64,000 bases of DNA, taken from positions 310,001-374,000 of the forward strand of contig OY978099.1 of the NCBI GenBank assembly GCA_963854735.1, written 5' to 3'. The stretch is from Marvania coccoides (lineage: Eukaryota; Chlorophyta; Trebouxiophyceae; Chlorellales; Chlorellaceae). Shown here piece after piece: positions 54,120 to 64,000 of this stretch. The number at the start of each line of letters is the position of its first letter. Positions within the stretch are counted from its first letter, which is position 1. A program made the position numbers and the translations under genes. Under the pieces are notes generated by a model. The model was given only the letters and a program-made list of their open reading frames with translations, had not been told where the DNA came from and searched no databases.

Positions 54120-54793
54120 TTTGAAGACAGGGTTTGAGTTTTGGTGGCTAATAAATCAAGCACTTCGATGTTATGTGATTTCAACAAGACAGTCCCTGCA
54201 CTGATAAAACACGGGGAATTTTGTTGCGGCTCACATTTTCATTCAAATAGTCCACTGGAAGTCGCAATCGACGATGAATGGCTAGTTTCGCGTTCAAACT
54301 AGCTTGTATATGCGATGGTAAATACACTGTTGAAAGTTCTTGACGATGTTGAGAACAAAACAGTTGAAGTTTGGAGAAAAGTTTGCAAAAAGTGAGCTGT
54401 GAGCGACTACGAAGTGAAGTGCACTTTGTTAGAAGGTTGCGTTGAGCAGATTTAAAGATATGCAGGTGCAAATGCAAACGACAAAATTGATGTTATTGTT
54501 GCCAAAATGAAATTTGAAGCTTAGCACAGCATGCCAATTTTGAACCCCTGATGACAGCTCTGATCCAAAAGAGGATTGCTATGGAATGCATATCGCATCA
54601 AGGGTATCCATTGCCCGTAAGAGACCTGGGGATGCTTTAGCTTTGCTGCCATGAGGACCAATGAAAGTGCACTCGCCCGCTGCTTTCACAAACTTCTTTA
54701 ACCTATTCACTCAAACTCCACATGCCATACACAGCTATGGACTTACGGCAATGCGTAAAATGCTGCTCTTTTTTACTTTTGTTACATTACTTT
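54120..54793. other. Intergenic, no feature recognised
   Basis: AT-rich spacer; open frames at 54181-54477 and 54661 onward are shadows or low complexity. Confidence 0.5.
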
Positions 54794-57151
54794 TCACCAG
54801 TACTTTTTTTTCTCTTCCACCTTTGGGGCTGCGCTGCTGCTGTCCATCCAGTCCATCGGCAGCACCCTCACCCGCCGCCCGCCCGTCGCTGCCACGCCGG
54901 CCACTTCACACCGCAGCCCGTACCCCTGGGCCAGAGCCACCTGCCTTTCCACCACTGCCTCTGGCCGCGGCGATAACTCCACTGGCTGATGCTTTGCCAA
55001 CACGATCTCTTCAATCGCTTCTCTGGCCTCATCCATCCCGCTTTTTACCACTGCTGCAGAAGGTGCGGCTGCCGCGGCCGCTGATCTTTGGGCTGCATCG
55101 CTGCCGGGGACTGCTGCTGCCCCTCCTCGCTTTTCTGAAAACAGTACGCTGCCAGGAGTAGGGTCCATGCCAAGCAGCGTCCGCACCCCCTTAACCACAT
55201 GCTCCACCTGACCGGATTTCACGGTGAAGAGCGGAATGCCGGCGGCCTGGGAAGCACTTTTCACCCAGGCGCTGTCTCGTAGCTTAGCACGCGTGGCGAG
55301 AATAACCTGCAAACAGAAACATAATGTAGTTTTGAGGATAATGCTATCGCTATCTAGTAAAATTTTCAATTAAGCGCGAAAAATAAATCGATACGTACGT
55401 CAGCCTCTTGCACCGAACCAGCAATGCCAACTCGGTTCTGCTGGTCCAGGGCTGCGGCAACGCTCAGAATGTCTTCAGGGGCGACCCCATACGCAAAGAA
55501 TTGCAAAGGAGGGGCGTCCGCCACCCCAGCTGCGGCGCTCTTCGCCTTGCGCTTCTTTGAGGCCGCCGACTCGCTTTGCTGAGAAAGCGAGGGAGAGGCT
55601 TGGCCGCGTGCTCCGGCCAGAGCTGCTTCTGGGAACGGCTGCGTCTCCAGCACCTTGTTCAACCCCAGAAGCTCGTCTTTCTTCCCCTGTTGTGGGGAGA
55701 TAAAAAGCTCGCCATCTTCCCCGACAATCATCTCTCCGCTCTCCATCTTGCCGTTTTCTGGCCAAGCCCACACCTTGCCCTCCGCATCCCGCTCTCTGAC
55801 CTCTGCTCCAGCGTCTCCACCCAGCAGTAGCTCGTCCACAGCTGCCGCAACGTCCAGGTGCACTTTCCAGCGGTCTCTGCTGCCCATCTCCACTGCAACG
55901 TCAAAGGTGGGCGGAGAGGAGCGCTCCAAAATGCTCTTTTGGACGCCCCGTCGCTTGGCCTCGTCGTCGCCCAGCGTCACGCTTGAGATGCCGCCAACTA
56001 GATCATTCAGCGATGGATTTTTCATGACGTTTTCCAGCTCATTGCCGTGGGCGGTGGCTATCAGCTGCACGCCGCGCTGCGCAATCGTCCTGGATGCCAG
56101 AGACTCCGCTTCGGTGCCGATTTCATCGATAATAATGACCTAGTCCAATAGAAACGGACGAGCAGAAGGCATGGATGAGAAGATTGGGTGAGATGATATT
56201 AGAGCAGGGGGAAAACAGTCTTTACGATGCAATTATAAGAAACACAAACAAGCACCACTCTTCTCATCCTCTCTCTCCCTTTGCAATCCCAACATGTTTA
56301 TTGGCTTGTCAATTCCTCACTTCTGGCATGTGGTTTTCCACCGCTTCAATCATCACTCGATGCTGCTGGTCAGGATGGGGCACCTGCATGCGCCGAGCGG
56401 CGCCAATGCCCGGGTGAGGAATATCGCCATCGCCACCAATCTCGTTGGAGGTGTCCACGATCACCACCCGCCGCCGGCATTCATCTGCAAGCAGTCGAGC
56501 GAGCTCCCGGATGACGGTCGTTTTCCCCACGCCTGGCCTCCCCAGCAATAAAATTGACTTTCCAGAGGTTGCCAGGTCGCGAATGGCCGCCGCTGAGCCC
56601 TGAATGGCGCGCCCAGCACGGCACGTCAGACCCACCACCCTGCCGCTCCTGCTGCGAATTGCGCTGATGCGGTGCAGCGTGCCATCAATGCCCGCTCGGT
56701 TATCCCCACCAAATTGGCCGCACGCATCGCAGGCTTCCTTCAGGTCCTCGTCGCTGACCACCTCCGACGACAGCTTGACGTCTCCTTCCGGAAAACGGGC
56801 TAAAGGAGGACGCCCCAAGTCCATAACGACCTCTATCAAGCTGGGGAGGCGGGAGTCATATTCGAGACGCTGGCGCACGCGTGGCGGCAGCAGACGCACC
56901 AGCAGCAGCACCTCTTCGACCTCGTCGATATGAGCAGACGTCGAAGCAGTAGTAGGGGAAGAAGAGTCCACTGCAGGAGGGTTCGTGGATTCTACGAGCT
57001 GGGCAAAGCTCTCAGGGTCTCGAAAAGTCGCGGCGGACGCTGCCACGAGGCCTGGCTGCCTGGCTGGTCTGGGCACCACTGCCGGGTGGGCGATGGCCGT
57101 GAAAGTGCGCCCCCGGTGGGCGGAACGGCCAAGGCTGCGGCAGTTTCGCAT
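54794..57151 (-). CDS. SPD1: Ycf45 / SPD1-type AAA ATPase with R3H domain, plastid
   Basis: Exons 57151-56321, 56139-55399 and 55306-54794 encode 694 residues. The family order is visible: a transit-like start; PPRVRQRLEYDSRLPSLIEV and VMDLGRPPLARFP; a P-loop ATPase with SILLLGRPGVGKTTVIREL (Walker A), VVIVDTSNEIGGDGDIPHPG and VIIIDEIGTEAE (Walker B). RTIAQRGVQLIATAHGNEL follows, then a linker and an R3H-like C-terminus (ALAQGYGLRCEVAG, RRVRVLP). Ycf45 is plastid-encoded in some algae and nuclear (SPD1, needed in seedling plastid development) in land plants. It is nuclear here, with introns. Divergent from NDUFA2. Confidence 0.9.
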
Positions 57152-57565
57152 GACGATATACGTCAGGGCCTGACTAGAATGGCTGGATAGCGATTAATTG
57201 AGTGAAGTGACTAGAGCAATGTGTGAAGGATTTTGAAAACTCTTCGTTAGCCACACATTCTGCCGGCGCGCAGGTGTTCACAACTCTAGATGATTTGTAG
57301 AATATAAATATGATCCTAAAGTTCCCGTCGGAGGATTCTCATTAAATAAATTGAGGACAAAAAATGGCCAGGTGGAAGAAAAGAATTCCTCTTCTGCGAG
57401 AATTTGTGAGCTCCTCATAGCACTCCTACATATTTTTAAGACACAGGTTTTTTAAATCGCACGAGACGCAGCCACTGTGGGCCCCCCCCAACTGTGTCAC
57501 AAATTATAATATACGAATATTTTAAAGCAAATTTGCCCCCAACCCTTTTAATCAAAGATAATACC
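57152..57565. other. Divergent promoter region
   Basis: AT-rich spacer between SPD1 and NDUFA2. No motif assigned. Confidence 0.4.
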
Positions 57566-58195
57566 ATGGCGTGGCGAGGCGCCTTGTCGCGCAACTTGCA
57601 GGAGCTGAGGTTCGTGATTTTTGCAATTCATTTCTCACTTCGCAATTTATTTTTTGTTAACAGAGAGGGTCGTCCGCAAATTGCAGGATTCATCTGTGCC
57701 AGACATCAAAAGGCAGCGAGGGGGCCAGGTGCGCTTGCCCGCTCTCAGTCTTTGAAGCATCTCCCGGAGAGCGGAGACGACCTGCCGCTGACAACAAATA
57801 TTGCTTTTGCTTGCAGAGATTTTGTGATGAGCAGTTACCAAGAGCTCAAAAAGCTCAATCCTACCTTCCCCATTCTGATCAGAGAATGCGCTGGCATCGA
57901 GGCCAAGCTGGTTGCACGATACGGTGAGAGAAAATTATGGTTTCCATGCTTCTTACTAAGCATAGTTCAGTGCAAGCAATAAGAGTATTCAGATTAGTTG
58001 CAACACCCAGAAACAATTTGAATTTGCAATCAATTTTTTCGATGTTTTTTTATTGCAGACTTTGGGCGAGAGGAGGCAGTGAAGATCGAGGGCATGGCCA
58101 AGGCTGATGTGGGCAAGCAGCTTGAGCAGCTGGTGGAGCGAGGGGCAGCAATGCCGAGGGGCCCTGAGTCTGAAGGTGACGTGGCCACAGCTTGA
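57566..58195 (+). CDS. NDUFA2: Mitochondrial complex I subunit NDUFA2 / B8
   Basis: Exons 57566-57609, 57687-57728, 57817-57923 and 58059-58195 encode 109 residues, as expected. This is a thioredoxin-fold accessory subunit of the NADH dehydrogenase N-module. Joining gives MAWRGALSRNLQELRIHLCQ, then GARDFVMSSYQELKKLNPTF, PILIRECAGIEAKLVARYDFG and KQLEQLVERGAAM, a full-length match to the family. Exon 2 is only 42 nt; its acceptor at 57686 rather than the upstream TTAACAG at 57662 is the one that restores the conserved LCQTS segment. The C-terminal PRGPESEGDVATA tail is extra. Confidence 0.93.
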
Positions 58196-58377
58196 ATTAG
58201 TTTTCTGAAAAGTTAACATCCCTTTTTTTTTTCCTTTGCAAATTAAAAACACAAAAATCATAGAGCAGTAAACAAAAACAACAAAAGAAAGTTGAGAGCA
58301 TTTAAATCACAAAATTGATGGGGCATGTGGGATCAAGTCAGCCACGTGATGCACATTATAACCGTTACTTTTCTTAT

Positions 58378-60480
58378 TTACTCGGCTGTGGCGCCTGAAT
58401 TCTTCTTCGGGATTTTCGTCACTTTCCCGATGGCAATGGTCCGCCCCTCGTCGCGCAGCGTAAACCGCCCCAGCTGCGGCACCTGGTCAAACGTCTCCAG
58501 GCAGATGGTTTTTTCCACTGAGATGCGAGCAATCACAATGGCGCCGCTCTTCACGTACTTTGTCTTCTTCTTCTCTTTCGTCTTGGGGTCAATGGCAGCC
58601 ACCAGCTTGGTCACCTCGCACTCCTCCACCACGGAGTGCAGGTGAAGCACGCACTTGTACCCCCCAGTGAGCACAGGCTTGTGCTCCAGCAGCTCCAGCA
58701 CCGCAATCTGTGCCTCAAACTGAGTGACCACGGGGACGGGGTTGAATCGGGAAGAAAGCACGAATCCAGCAGAAATATCATCCTCTTCAATGCCCGACAG
58801 CCGCAGCCGCAGGTTCTCTCCAGGCCTCGCCGCGTTCACCTCCTCCTCATCCCGCCAAATGGCCGTCACCTTCACCTGCACCTTGTTGGGCATCACCATC
58901 AGTGAGTCGCCCTTGCGCACCACCCCAGCCTCGCTCTTGCCCATCACCACAGTGCCCATGTCGCGGTAGCGGTCCATGATTGGCATTCGGAATGGCGCCA
59001 GAGGGTCCCTTGCAGATGACTCGATGGAATCCAGGGTCTGGAAAAGGGAAGGGCCAGAGTACCAGGGGCACACGGTGTCGGACACAGGCTCCTTCATGTT
59101 GAGCCCCATGAGGCCGGAGATGGGCAGCCAGACGAGGTCCTTCTTGGGGTTGTAGCCGCAGCCGCGCAGGAAGGGCGTCAGTTTGGACTCGATCTCGTCA
59201 TACCGCGCCTTCGACCACTTGCCGTCCGCCTCCAACATCGAGGGGTCGTCCATTTTGTTGATCACCACGATCAGCTTAGTCACGCCCAGAGTCTTGGCCA
59301 GCTGCGCGTGTTCGCGCGTCTGCCCTCCGCGCTCAAAACCGGTCTCGAACTCGCCCTTGCGCGCGGAAATGACCAGCACGCCCACGTCCGCCTGGGAGGC
59401 GCCCGAGATCATGTTGGGAACGAATGATTTGTGGCCGGGAGCGTCCAGAATTGTGTACCGCTTGGTGGGGGTCTCAAAGTAAGCACGACCAACCTCCACG
59501 GTCTTTCCCTGCAAGCATTGTTGATGGGGGGTGAAGGGGAAACGTTTTTTGGGGGTGTTTTATTGAATTAGATAAGTTTAATACCTCATTGATTCAAATC
59601 CCCGTCTCTAAAAGACCCTTTTCCCTTGATCTCTCTCCGCTCTCACCTTTGCCCTCTCCTCCTCATTGGTGTCCATGATGTAAGCCATGTACCAACTCTC
59701 GCGGTTCTTCTCCTTGGCCTCCCGCTCGTACTTCTCAATGGTGCGGTCGTCCACCCCCCCAGTCAAAAACAGCATCTGCCCAGCGGTGGTGCTCTTGCCA
59801 GCGTCAACGTGCCCAATAAACACGATGTTCAGGTGGGTACGAGGGTCAATCTTGTTCAGCTCCTCAAGCGCAGCCTTCACGTCAGCGTGGCGGGCCGTCC
59901 GCTGCGCTTCGGTCTCCAAAAAGTCGTCGTCGCCACCGCCTCCAGACACCGCCAGCTTCTTCGTTTCCTTTGCTAGCGCATCAACGGACGCGGCAGAAGC
60001 AGAGGCTGCACGGGGCAAGGAAGAATAAGAGTGGGAAAAGCTCAATAATTGCTGAAATGCACTCTGCACTCTCCCAATACAGACAAATGTGCGTTTTTCA
60101 CCAAGAGAACAGCAGAGCAGGCAAAGAAACAAAGCATGCGTACCCTTGACGGGGGCTTCCACCTTCTCCTCGACAGGGGCTGGCGCCTTCTCTTCTGCTG
60201 GTGCAGGGGGGTCGGCTGGAGCTGTTGTGGGCGGTGCCGGCGCCGGCTCTGCTGCTGTGACGGGAGCTGCCGGTGGAGCTGCAGGTGGAGGAGGCACGGC
60301 AGCGGGCGCTGCGGAGGGCGGGGCAGGAGCCTCCGCTGCGGGGGGCGTGAATGTGGGCACAAAGTTGCCAGCGGTTGGGTTGAAAGAAAAAGAAGAAGCT
60401 CCAGGATTGAGAACTGGCTTCGGAGCAGGTGGCTTGTACACCACCTCCTCTTCATCGTGCTGTTCCCAGGAATCTGCCAT
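58378..60480 (-). CDS. ERF3: Eukaryotic peptide chain release factor eRF3
   Basis: Exons 60480-60144, 60005-59647 and 59508-58378 encode 608 residues. eRF3 is the GTPase partner of eRF1 in translation termination. The N-terminal domain is Pro/Ala-rich and includes LNPGASSFSFNP overlapping NPTAGNFVPTF, the double PAM2 motif that binds poly(A)-binding protein. The GTPase domain shows GHVDAGKSTTAGQML, DAPGHKSFVPNM and NKMDDPSM; domains 2 and 3 follow, ending KIPKKNSGATAE. The NIVFIGHVDAGKST opening with RTIEKYEREAKEKNRESWY separates it from EF1A. HBS1 is less likely because of the PAM2-containing N-terminus. The upstream gene at 60655 is divergent, 174 bp away. Confidence 0.93.
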
Positions 60481-60654
60481 GTTTCTTTGTAATAAAATCA
60501 ATTAAAACCGTGCCAAGTTCGCTTGGATCGCAATGAAAATGATCCGCCGTCGTCGCGAAGCGCGAGCGCAAGTTTATGGGTGAGTTGAAGGAGTTTCTGT
60601 CGCTTTCAGAGCCTCTGCATCATATCCATCTTTGATTCAAACTTTAACAGCGCG

Positions 60655-61793
60655 ATGGCGGGTGGCCACTTGGTTCCTGGTCGTCTGCAGACCAATTTTC
60701 AAACCTCTCATAGTTTTTCTCATACCCAGCTTCCTGTCCTCCAACGAGTCCCTCATCCCACCCAGCACACGTGCCGGCGTCAGACCCACCTGCGGTCTGC
60801 TCCCCAGGACCATCAACCCCCCACCCGAGCGCTGGATGTTGGGCGACAGCTCGCCGCCTTGAGAGCTTCCACTCCCCTGCTCGAAGACCCTTTCGCTTGC
60901 TGCCTAGTTGATGAGGCCGCCGAAGTGGGTCCCAATCTATTAGACGAAGACTTTTTCGACCTTGTTTCCGCCCGTTTCGTCGACGAGCAGACCTTGCAAG
61001 CGGTGAATGCAGTGAACGTTGGTAGAAATTTAGAATACAACCAAGCAGTGCTCGTAGGAGATGGGTTTTGCACCCGGCCATTTCGACTGCCGTGGCCCAG
61101 CGGTACCGTCATTTACCTTATTGCTCCAGGAGAGGTGCATGAGCGAGCAGAGGCTGCGTTGAATCAGGCCAAGTGCTTCGTGCCGCGAGGGTGCCTCCTA
61201 CGCCGTGTCGACTGCGAATTTACAGAAGGAAAGAGCTTTCATACAGCGCTGGAGGTGGCAGGGTACCGTGGGGACCGGCTCTCTGTGTGGGCGTTGCAGG
61301 CAAGATCTAAAAGAATTATAAGAACATTGCACCGCTGCATCATTATCCGTATTTATCGATCGATGTCAACTCAGACCGTATTTTTTTATCTCTATTTTTA
61401 CAGGGAATTCGACGGCTCGGGCTGTCAACCGCTGCTGTTTCCGCCCTCCTTGCGGACATGAGTAACCTCGCAGCGTTTGAGTCGTTGCTGGTCGGAGAGT
61501 TGCCGCCATGCACTCCCGAGGAAGCTGAAAACTTGCTGGCAGCTTTTGGCCTGCTGGGTACCACATTTGATGCCGCCACAGTAGCAGAGAACTACGAAGA
61601 GTGCACAGAAGTCGGCGCATGGAGGAAGCAGCAGGCAGAAAAAACGCTATTAGAAGGTGGAGAAGAGAGTCGGCGCCCGCTGCTGTTCAGGGCACAGCAG
61701 CGACGGCTGTCTGAAGCTGAGATTAACACCTACGAGTCGCATGTTGCGGCAGCAGAGGACGTGGGAGAAGACTTTGACGGCCATTTTTCTTGA
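60655..61793 (+). CDS. LCMT-fold SAM methyltransferase with a GC-AG intron
   Basis: Exons 60655-61299 and 61404-61793 encode 344 residues. The leucine-carboxyl-methyltransferase-like fold (PF04072 type) is suggested by ALRASTPLLEDPFACCL, VDEQTLQAVNAVNVGRNLEYNQAVLVGDGFCTRPFRLPW, and after the intron GIRRLGLSTAAVSALLAD with SNLAAFESLLVGELPP. The intron donor is GC (TTG CAG|GCAAGA); no in-phase GT site joins the two conserved halves. The first ~70 residues are Arg/His/Thr-rich and resemble a transit peptide. Substrate is unknown; members of the family methylate PP2A, tRNA-derived or small-molecule carboxylates. The frame before the transit-like region is less certain. Confidence 0.7.
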
Positions 61794-62663
61794 AATAAAT
61801 GTATTTTTAATTACAATTACATCTATCTTTAATTGCCCTATTTTACTTTTCAGACTTTATTAGCGAGCGTGCAGTGCGAGTGGCCTGGAAATGTTGGATT
61901 GCTGGAGCAGTTGCGGCAATTATACCGGGAAGGTGTTCAAGGAGCGGGATGCGTTGTGGCCGTGGTTCCTTCGCGCCTTGGGATATTTTGCGCTTCGCGC
62001 TCGGCACTGCGTAACTACAATCGTGGGCACAGCCTGGCCGGCCCCAGAGGCCTTCTTGTTCCCCTACCTCCTCGCCGAACAGGTGTTTAGGCGTGGTGCA
62101 GCGGCTGAATTTAGTCACGTATCGTATTAAAATAATTATCACTTTCAATTTTTGTTCTTATTTATCTCTGATTATTCCTTGTAACCAATTGGTTATCATT
62201 CCATGTTATTTCTTCAGCGTTTGTATGCAAATTCCTCAGCGTCCATCTGCCGCTATGTTGTCTATCTCCCTGAGCATTCCCCAAGGGCGTCACATCAGGG
62301 TTTCTGGTGTAGCAGTGCGGGGAGACACTTGCAGTACGCTCAAGAAAGTTCAAAGCATCATGCTTAGCATGCCAATCATGATCAGAGACTGTTCCAGGCC
62401 ATCTCCGAATATAATTATGTAATGGCATTTGTATATAGTTATAGATCTAGATATCGAAATATATATTGACCGTCGCAGGAGGAACTGACTGGGCTGGATT
62501 CCGTTATTTTTATTTTTTGAAAATAAAACATTTCATATATATTTTTAGGCTCCTCAATTATTATTATATACAGTTAAACAAACTTAATAATATATATTTT
62601 AACATTTATTAAAACTTTAATCTAGAGCCGTGTAGTCCTACTTTTTGATATTAACAACACGTT
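61794..62663. other. Intergenic with two possible exons of unknown gene
   Basis: Possible exon 61891-62088 (MLDCWSSCGNYTGKVF... FLFPYLLAEQ) followed by GT-AG to a frame-compatible piece at 62218-62364. No family match and no clear promoter, so this is only a candidate. The remainder is AT-rich. Confidence 0.3.
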
Positions 62664-63741
62664 ATGCGTCCGCCGTCGGAGAATCTGGGGAGAGATTGGA
62701 GTGCTGGGGCCTTGGCGGGCGGCGCTAATTTCTTTGTAGGGTACCCGTGGGATATGGGTACGTGCAGAGCCGTTATAATTTTTTCAGAGTTCACAAGTTT
62801 GTAATTTTTCTCGACCGCCCCTTGAAACTCATATTCTATCTCTGTCCCTCTTCTTCATTCGCAGTCAAGGTTCGACTTCAATCCAAGACTGGAGTCCATT
62901 ATAGCAGCGGCTGGCAGTGTTTTCGCGCAATTTTGCGACATGAAGGAGTGACGGGAGTTTTCCGTGGGATGTCGGCACCACTCATCGGTGGGGCCTTGGA
63001 AACAGGGGTCAACTACGCTGTCTACAAGTCGATGATCTCACGGCTGGGGCACTTGTCCGAGTCCATTTCGGTGCCCATCTCCGGCGCCACCGCCGGCGTT
63101 TTCTTGTCTTTTATCATCTCCCCAGCGGAGCTGATCAAATGCAGAATGCAAATGGGCGCTGTTGATACATCGCACGCGTACAGTGGCCCCATAGATTGTG
63201 CGCGTCAGATAGTGCGCAGTGAAGGCCACCGAGGAATGGCCAGAGGGCTGGGGGCAACGTTGTGTCGCGAGGTGCCCGGCAATGCATTATTTTTCACGGT
63301 AGGTTTGATTTGTGCTGAGTTTCCTACCCCTTGCAGCATCATTTACCACGAAACGATTAAAAAAATTCTCAGGTGTACATGAACCTTCGCGAAGTGATGC
63401 CTGGCCAGCGATCTGGAAGAGCTTCCAAACTGACACGGCAGCATTCCCTGATTGATACAACCTCAACCATTGCATGCGGCGCTATGGCTGGCATGGTTCT
63501 TTGGGGAACCATCTTGCCCATTGACGCAGCAAAGACCAGAATCCAAACTGCCTGGCCAGGTTCATCACAAGATGTTGGTGTTGCAAGACAACTGCAAGTT
63601 TTGTACAGGGAGGGTGGCATAAGAAGGCTGTGGGCTGGACTCTCACCGACTCTGGCGAGAGCAGCGCCAGCAAACGCAGCGCAGTGGCTGGTCTGGGAAT
63701 GGACAGTCAAGGCATGGGACAAGTTTGCTGGAGACGTGTAG
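62664..63741 (+). CDS. Mitochondrial carrier family protein
   Basis: Exons 62664-62757, 62865-63298 and 63373-63741 encode 298 residues in three homologous repeats. The carrier signatures P-x-[DE]-x-x-K-x-R-[IL]-Q are YPWDMVKVRLQ, SPAELIKCRMQ and LPIDAAKTRIQ, each followed by a G-rich second helix (EGVTGVFRGMSAPLIGG; EGHRGMARGLGATL; GGIRRLWAGLSPTL). The loops and matrix motifs favour a carrier of the carnitine/ornithine-like branch in the inner membrane, but the exact substrate is not decidable by eye. A short, charge-poor N-terminus fits the family. Intron 1 splits the first signature between Met and Val. Confidence 0.93.
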
Positions 63742-64000
63742 AACGTTGTTTCATGCATGGAGTGGTCTGCTGGAGCGTTATTGGTTCTTCAGCACCGTGA
63801 TGCTGCACATTGCTGTGCAGAGCAGTAAATAGCAGATAGGCATGTGTGGTCGGCGACAAAGTTACAGCACTTGAATCTTTGTGACTTTGATTGAAAGACT
63901 TTTTTTTTTTTGGAGAGCAAAGACATTTTTTTTTTAATTTTTTTTTCGGATGTTGGAGTATTGATCAAGATGACTACGCGCTTGAGAGACCTCATTCGAT
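63742..64000. other. 3' region of the carrier gene
   Basis: T-rich runs at 63900-63945; no gene supported. Confidence 0.5.

Noticed and set aside
1..64000. CRISPR arrays, bacterial operons, rRNA genes
   Set aside because: None seen; the regular repeats present are microsatellites and retroelement units.

Overview
This is nuclear DNA of a photosynthetic eukaryote, most likely a green alga (Viridiplantae, probably a chlorophyte). About two dozen spliced protein genes sit in AT-rich intergenic DNA, with GC-rich exons and introns mostly 50-160 bp long. The gene set is plant-like: topoisomerase VI subunit A (SPO11-3 type), ferredoxin sulfite reductase, a Ycf45/SPD1-type ATPase, TPLATE/TSET subunit TWD40-1, acetylornithine aminotransferase, a Cys-rich N-terminus CTR copper transporter, and a TIGR01589 plant-specific protein. 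No bacterial operon, CRISPR array or organellar signature is present. Function names rest on motifs I could read; no search was run. Exon joins were checked for reading frame by counting.

Layout. 1-28 kb is gene-dense: a partial coiled-coil protein (-), TOP6A (+), a 12-exon bilirubin-oxidase-like multicopper oxidase (-), a TIGR01589 protein (+), TRM13 (-), a Cys-motif protein (+), an unknown protein (-), sulfite reductase (+), a class I methyltransferase (+), MoaE/MOCS2B (+), a YigZ/IMPACT protein (-), a CTR copper transporter (+), DCP2 (-) and acetylornithine aminotransferase (-). 29-32.5 kb and 36-45 kb are repeat islands. They are dominated by a non-LTR retrotransposon family with one near full-length copy (38985-43330), a truncated copy behind it, and many short 3' fragments. 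A golgin-like coiled-coil gene (32521-36087) lies between the islands. 45-64 kb is gene-dense again: TWD40-1 (-), a small Lys-rich protein (+), KTI12 (+), a Cys/His protein (-), GINS subunit PSF3 (-), an RPC9-like Pol III subunit (-), Ycf45/SPD1 (-), complex I subunit NDUFA2 (+), eRF3 (-), an LCMT-fold methyltransferase (+) and a mitochondrial carrier (+).

The genes serve unrelated housekeeping jobs (translation termination, tRNA modification, mRNA decapping, replication, RNA polymerase III, sulfur, Moco and arginine metabolism, copper handling, endocytosis, mitochondria). I see no functional cluster. Several pairs are divergent with short gaps, such as eRF3 and the LCMT-like gene at 174 bp.

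The most interesting item is not a protein. At 30629-30712 on the minus strand is what reads as a circularly permuted tRNA gene: the 3' half (T arm and acceptor) lies upstream of the 5' half (acceptor and D arm). The two halves fold into a complete canonical cloverleaf with anticodon AAC (Val). A second, degenerate locus with the same permuted layout lies at about 26250-26330. Other points of note are three clear GC-AG introns in two genes and a LINE family whose copies each end in their own short tandem unit.
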